Assembly (NCBI RefSeq): GCF_017562075.2
Contig: NC_054081.1
Coordinates: 2,359,294 to 2,423,293 of the forward strand
DNA length: 64,000 nucleotides
Source of the DNA: Anopheles merus
Lineage: Eukaryota; Arthropoda; Insecta; Diptera; Culicidae
Reading direction: 5' to 3'
Both the position numbers and the translations under genes were made by a program. The notes under the pieces are model-generated. The model was not told the DNA's origin and did no database searches. It saw only the letters and a program-made list of their open reading frames with translations. Below, in pieces: positions 61,076-64,000 of this stretch (its first letter is position 1; the number at the start of each line of letters is the position of its first letter).

Positions 61076-64000
61076 GCAGTGGGAGAGCTGTTAAAGTGTG
61101 TGTGTTAAAATGCTATAAATGCATTGGTAACCAGCCGATCAAGTAGTATCGATTGCTTTAACGATAATCTCACACGCTTGCCGGATGATGTGATGTGGCA
61201 AGACGAGCCAATCGATTAAGGGATTCTTCATATAAGAAAGGTAGTTTTTACGCTACAGAGAGCTCAGAGGAGATTAGGTTACATCGGCGAGCAGGAAGAA
61301 AATGCAATTACTTGTTAACGTACAACTTCGGCATTGTATATGCTTTACAAACAAGCCTCGTTATATCCTGGCTACACCTGACGATGGATCGATTTATCTC
61401 AATCTGCTTTGAAAGAGCTGCAGCAGCATACTCCATTCTGCCTTCATTGCAGCGTGTTAGCTTGTTGCTGAAAATGCAGCAACATTTCTTTCATATTGTG
61501 CACATAAACCTGCTGAAGGCCCCGATGCACTGTGGACACGCAGACCGGGATAGAAAGAGGTATTTTTGCTTTAAATTACTAATTACAGTAAGCAAGCCAA
61601 AACATAAGGTTTCCTAAAACCCGTAACTTCGGATCGAAATTGTTTTTAAATCGGTTAAAAAACTAGACGTATGAAATTAACCTCTTTAAACGACAATATT
61701 TCTGCCGCTACGGCTCTGAATTCGCGAACCTTGAACCTGTAACCTTGAACCGCACCTGTAACACGGTGAAAATAATGCATTAGAAACTGTTAGCAAAGCG
61801 TTAAACTATCAGAATGATTCAAATTAGGTTAAATGCTAGCTTCATTAGAATATACAACCTTTCTCCAATAGAAAATGTTAAAATCTGCTAACAGCATATT
61901 TCCATCCCAGCGTTTTTCAGGGTGCAATGGTGGCCGATGGTACAACGATTCTTTTTTTCCTCTTTTTTTTTTGAAGTACTGCAGAGTCACTAATCAGGTT
62001 ATTAGGTGCGTCTATGCGTCGTTTGAAGCGATACAAAGCAGGGTGAGCTCGGAAATGGTTGAATCTGAAACTGGTTTATTACTGTTAGCAAAAAATCGAG
62101 TAACATTTTTCTTTTAATTTTACCATCAAACTGTCCAGCGTACGTGATTTATTTTTGAATGTTTTTATGTATTATTTTGTAAAAAAAAAAACAAAATAAG
62201 CACAGTAACCCTGTACCAACCACTAATATCGTACGCTAGAGCGCTGGTTGCGGCTCTCGCTAACGGCCGAATGCATTCAACGCGTCCGATGAATTGTGCA
62301 AATGTGCAACACCACCCCACAAATGCACAAACGCGCGCGCGCTAAAATATTAATGAAACATTATGCTAATAGCATCGGCGGGCGCCGAAATGATGGGATT
62401 ATCATTGCTCGGGCGGAAGCACCTCGTTGCAGGAGTTCGTGCCGCCGGAAGCTAATAATGGCATAATTGCAAAGGAGCGGCGGAATGGAGAGCAAAATAG
62501 GATTTGCTGCGAATTAATAAAATTAGGAAAATTTTCCGGACATCTTTATTGGGGGCCAAGAGAAAATAGAAAATAGATACGGTTTTGCAATGCAAGGGTT
62601 TGCAAGCTCTTTCCTTTTAGATGAAAACAGAGATGCGGTCGATTGTACATACATGACAAATCGATTCCAAGATCTGTTTTCAATGACAAACAGTTTAACA
62701 TATTTTTTTTTTATATTTGAAGTTGATTTGAGGAAATGAGATCATTTCATACTCATTTAGCTAACACTTTGCGTTAGACTTGCACGGCTTCAAAGAGGCT
62801 AACAGAAAACTCATAAAAATTGGCCCAGTGATCCATCTCGTTTAAGTAATGGGCGAAGGACTACTAAGGGGTCATCCAGAGCTTACGTAACGCTTACCAT
62901 AACGTGTAGCGCTGAAAGGTAGCGACTCACCTTTAAAGATTTCAATTTAAGATTTGCAATTCAACAAAACATCAAAGGGCGAAGGGGTTATCCAAAGCTT
63001 ACGTAACGTTAGCAATTAAATGTAACACAAGAATCAACTTCTTTCTAACTCAAACTCGCTAGAAGGGATCGTAATGGGGGTTGTCCTTAAGTTACGTAAT
63101 ACCAATAATGCAATGCAATGCAACCCGTGGCGATCCTGTGGCACAAAGTCGTGAGCACAAGCCTCGTATGGACCGTCCCCTCGTGGCATGGCCTCTCGAA
63201 GGCAAGATAAAAGCGTGACATTTAAAAACTCTCCAAAGCTTGTATACGCCGGCATGATCGCGTAGGTCGCTAAGCCAAAACAAAAAGAAGGATGTATTGT
63301 AACACACATTCCCTCCCCGTAAAACCGTACCATAAATGCTTCCCCGCAGTGGCTCCGACGAACTTAAGATTTGCAAGATAAAATCTAGCCTACCAAGACG
63401 CATAGAAGTTCGTACTTTGTTTTGGGCAAGCTTTAGCTTCCCTTACAGATCGAGAGGGCTCCATGCTGGGAGTGAGAGGGTGCAGACCGCTCGGAAGTGT
63501 CTCCGACTCTGCCCCCATCGTGCCCGTGTCGATAGTAAGCTGATCGTGATAAATTAGACGCAGGCAGCCGGCCACGAACTACGCCTTCAATTAATGAATT
63601 ATGAATGGTAATCGGATTACTGAGATTCCGCACCAGGCCACTCGATGCCCCCCCCCCCCCCCCCGCCACGGACAGCAATTTCGGTAGCATTTGTAGTATT
63701 ATTACTGTGTCGGTTGTTGTATTAATGGCGGGAAACTCGGCCACTCCTCCCCAGCGTTGCCCGCTACCGGCTGCCGACCGGTTGGGTGTGTTTTCTTTCC
63801 GTTCCCGGGCCCGCATCTTGACCGCGGTCACCGCGGCCGGGACGCAGCGGCTCAGCGCTTAAGCAGCTTTGACGGTCGTAAACGGGCGGCAAAATGATGT
63901 TTTGATGTTACGGCTCACGCGGTCTTTGGCTCGCGGCTGCCCCGCGACATAATGCGAAGCATTTGCATAAGCATACGGGCCCGCCTGGCTGGAGGTGCTT
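61076..64000. other. Gene-free stretch to the window end
   Basis: No gene supported. A 140-codon frame at 61195-61617 lacks any domain. The stretch contains a C16-type homopolymer near 63649-63664, AT-rich DNA, a small group of degenerate direct repeats and a GC-rich end. The ALKBH1-like 3' untranslated region occupies an unknown part of the left end. Confidence 0.5.
62868..63097. repeat. Three degenerate direct repeats around TTACGTAA
   Basis: GGGGTCATCCAGAGCTTACG (from 62868), GGGGTTATCCAAAGCTTACG (from 62984) and a weaker GGGGGTTGTCCTTAAGTTACG (from about 63075) are each followed by TAA. Similar GGGGTCATCCA...TTACGTAACG sequences occur at ends of insect DNA transposons, so this may be transposon debris. 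The exact family is not known to me. Confidence 0.5.

Noticed and set aside
61195..61617. 140-codon frame downstream of the ALKBH1-like gene
   Set aside because: Begins with GTG, has no recognisable domain, and lies in sequence with non-coding composition.
1..64000. CRISPR array, tRNA or rRNA genes, prokaryotic operons
   Set aside because: Looked for and not found. The only tandem array is the 29/406-bp minisatellite, which has no spacer structure, and the tRNA-His-like motif is only 17 nt without a cloverleaf.

Overview
The window looks like insect nuclear DNA, most likely from a mosquito such as Anopheles. The evidence is GC-rich coding exons, many 60-80 bp GT-AG introns, insect-type gene content, abundant dinucleotide repeats, and small transposon relics in long AT-rich non-coding tracts. 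The species call is an inference; no ribosomal or mitochondrial marker is present.

Layout. Positions 1-27.1 kb hold no gene I can support, only microsatellites, homopolymers, one MITE and several copies of a 17-bp motif. Positions 27.18-28.30 kb (minus strand) hold two tandem paralogous genes for secreted cationic, glycine-rich peptides of 77 and 78 residues. Each has a 16-nt first coding exon, a TATA box and a copy of the 17-bp motif upstream. Positions 28.6-38.1 kb are again non-coding and probably include the 5' end and first intron of the next gene. Positions 38.1-50.9 kb (plus strand) hold a 13-coding-exon non-classical cadherin of 1,940 residues: signal peptide, about six EC repeats, a membrane-proximal domain, one membrane helix and a cytoplasmic tail of about 1,050 residues. 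Its reading frame closes only with an 85-nt exon at 43579-43663.

Three compact plus-strand genes follow: a Spindly-like dynein adaptor (51936-54504), a 4CL/luciferase-type acyl-CoA synthetase (55093-56840) and an ALKBH1-type dioxygenase (59903-61075). They share no obvious pathway and have separate promoters, so this is ordinary eukaryotic gene spacing, not an operon.

Between the last two genes lies a minisatellite (about 57.29-59.05 kb) of degenerate 29-bp units organised into a 406-bp higher-order repeat. A 325-bp solo LTR has inserted in it with an exact 5-bp target duplication. The least explained signal is the 17-bp motif TCCTRGTCACGGCACCA. It occurs six times between 20.0 and 28.6 kb, always on the same strand, and matches the 3' end of mature histidine tRNA including CCA. 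No CRISPR array, tRNA, rRNA or prokaryotic system was seen.
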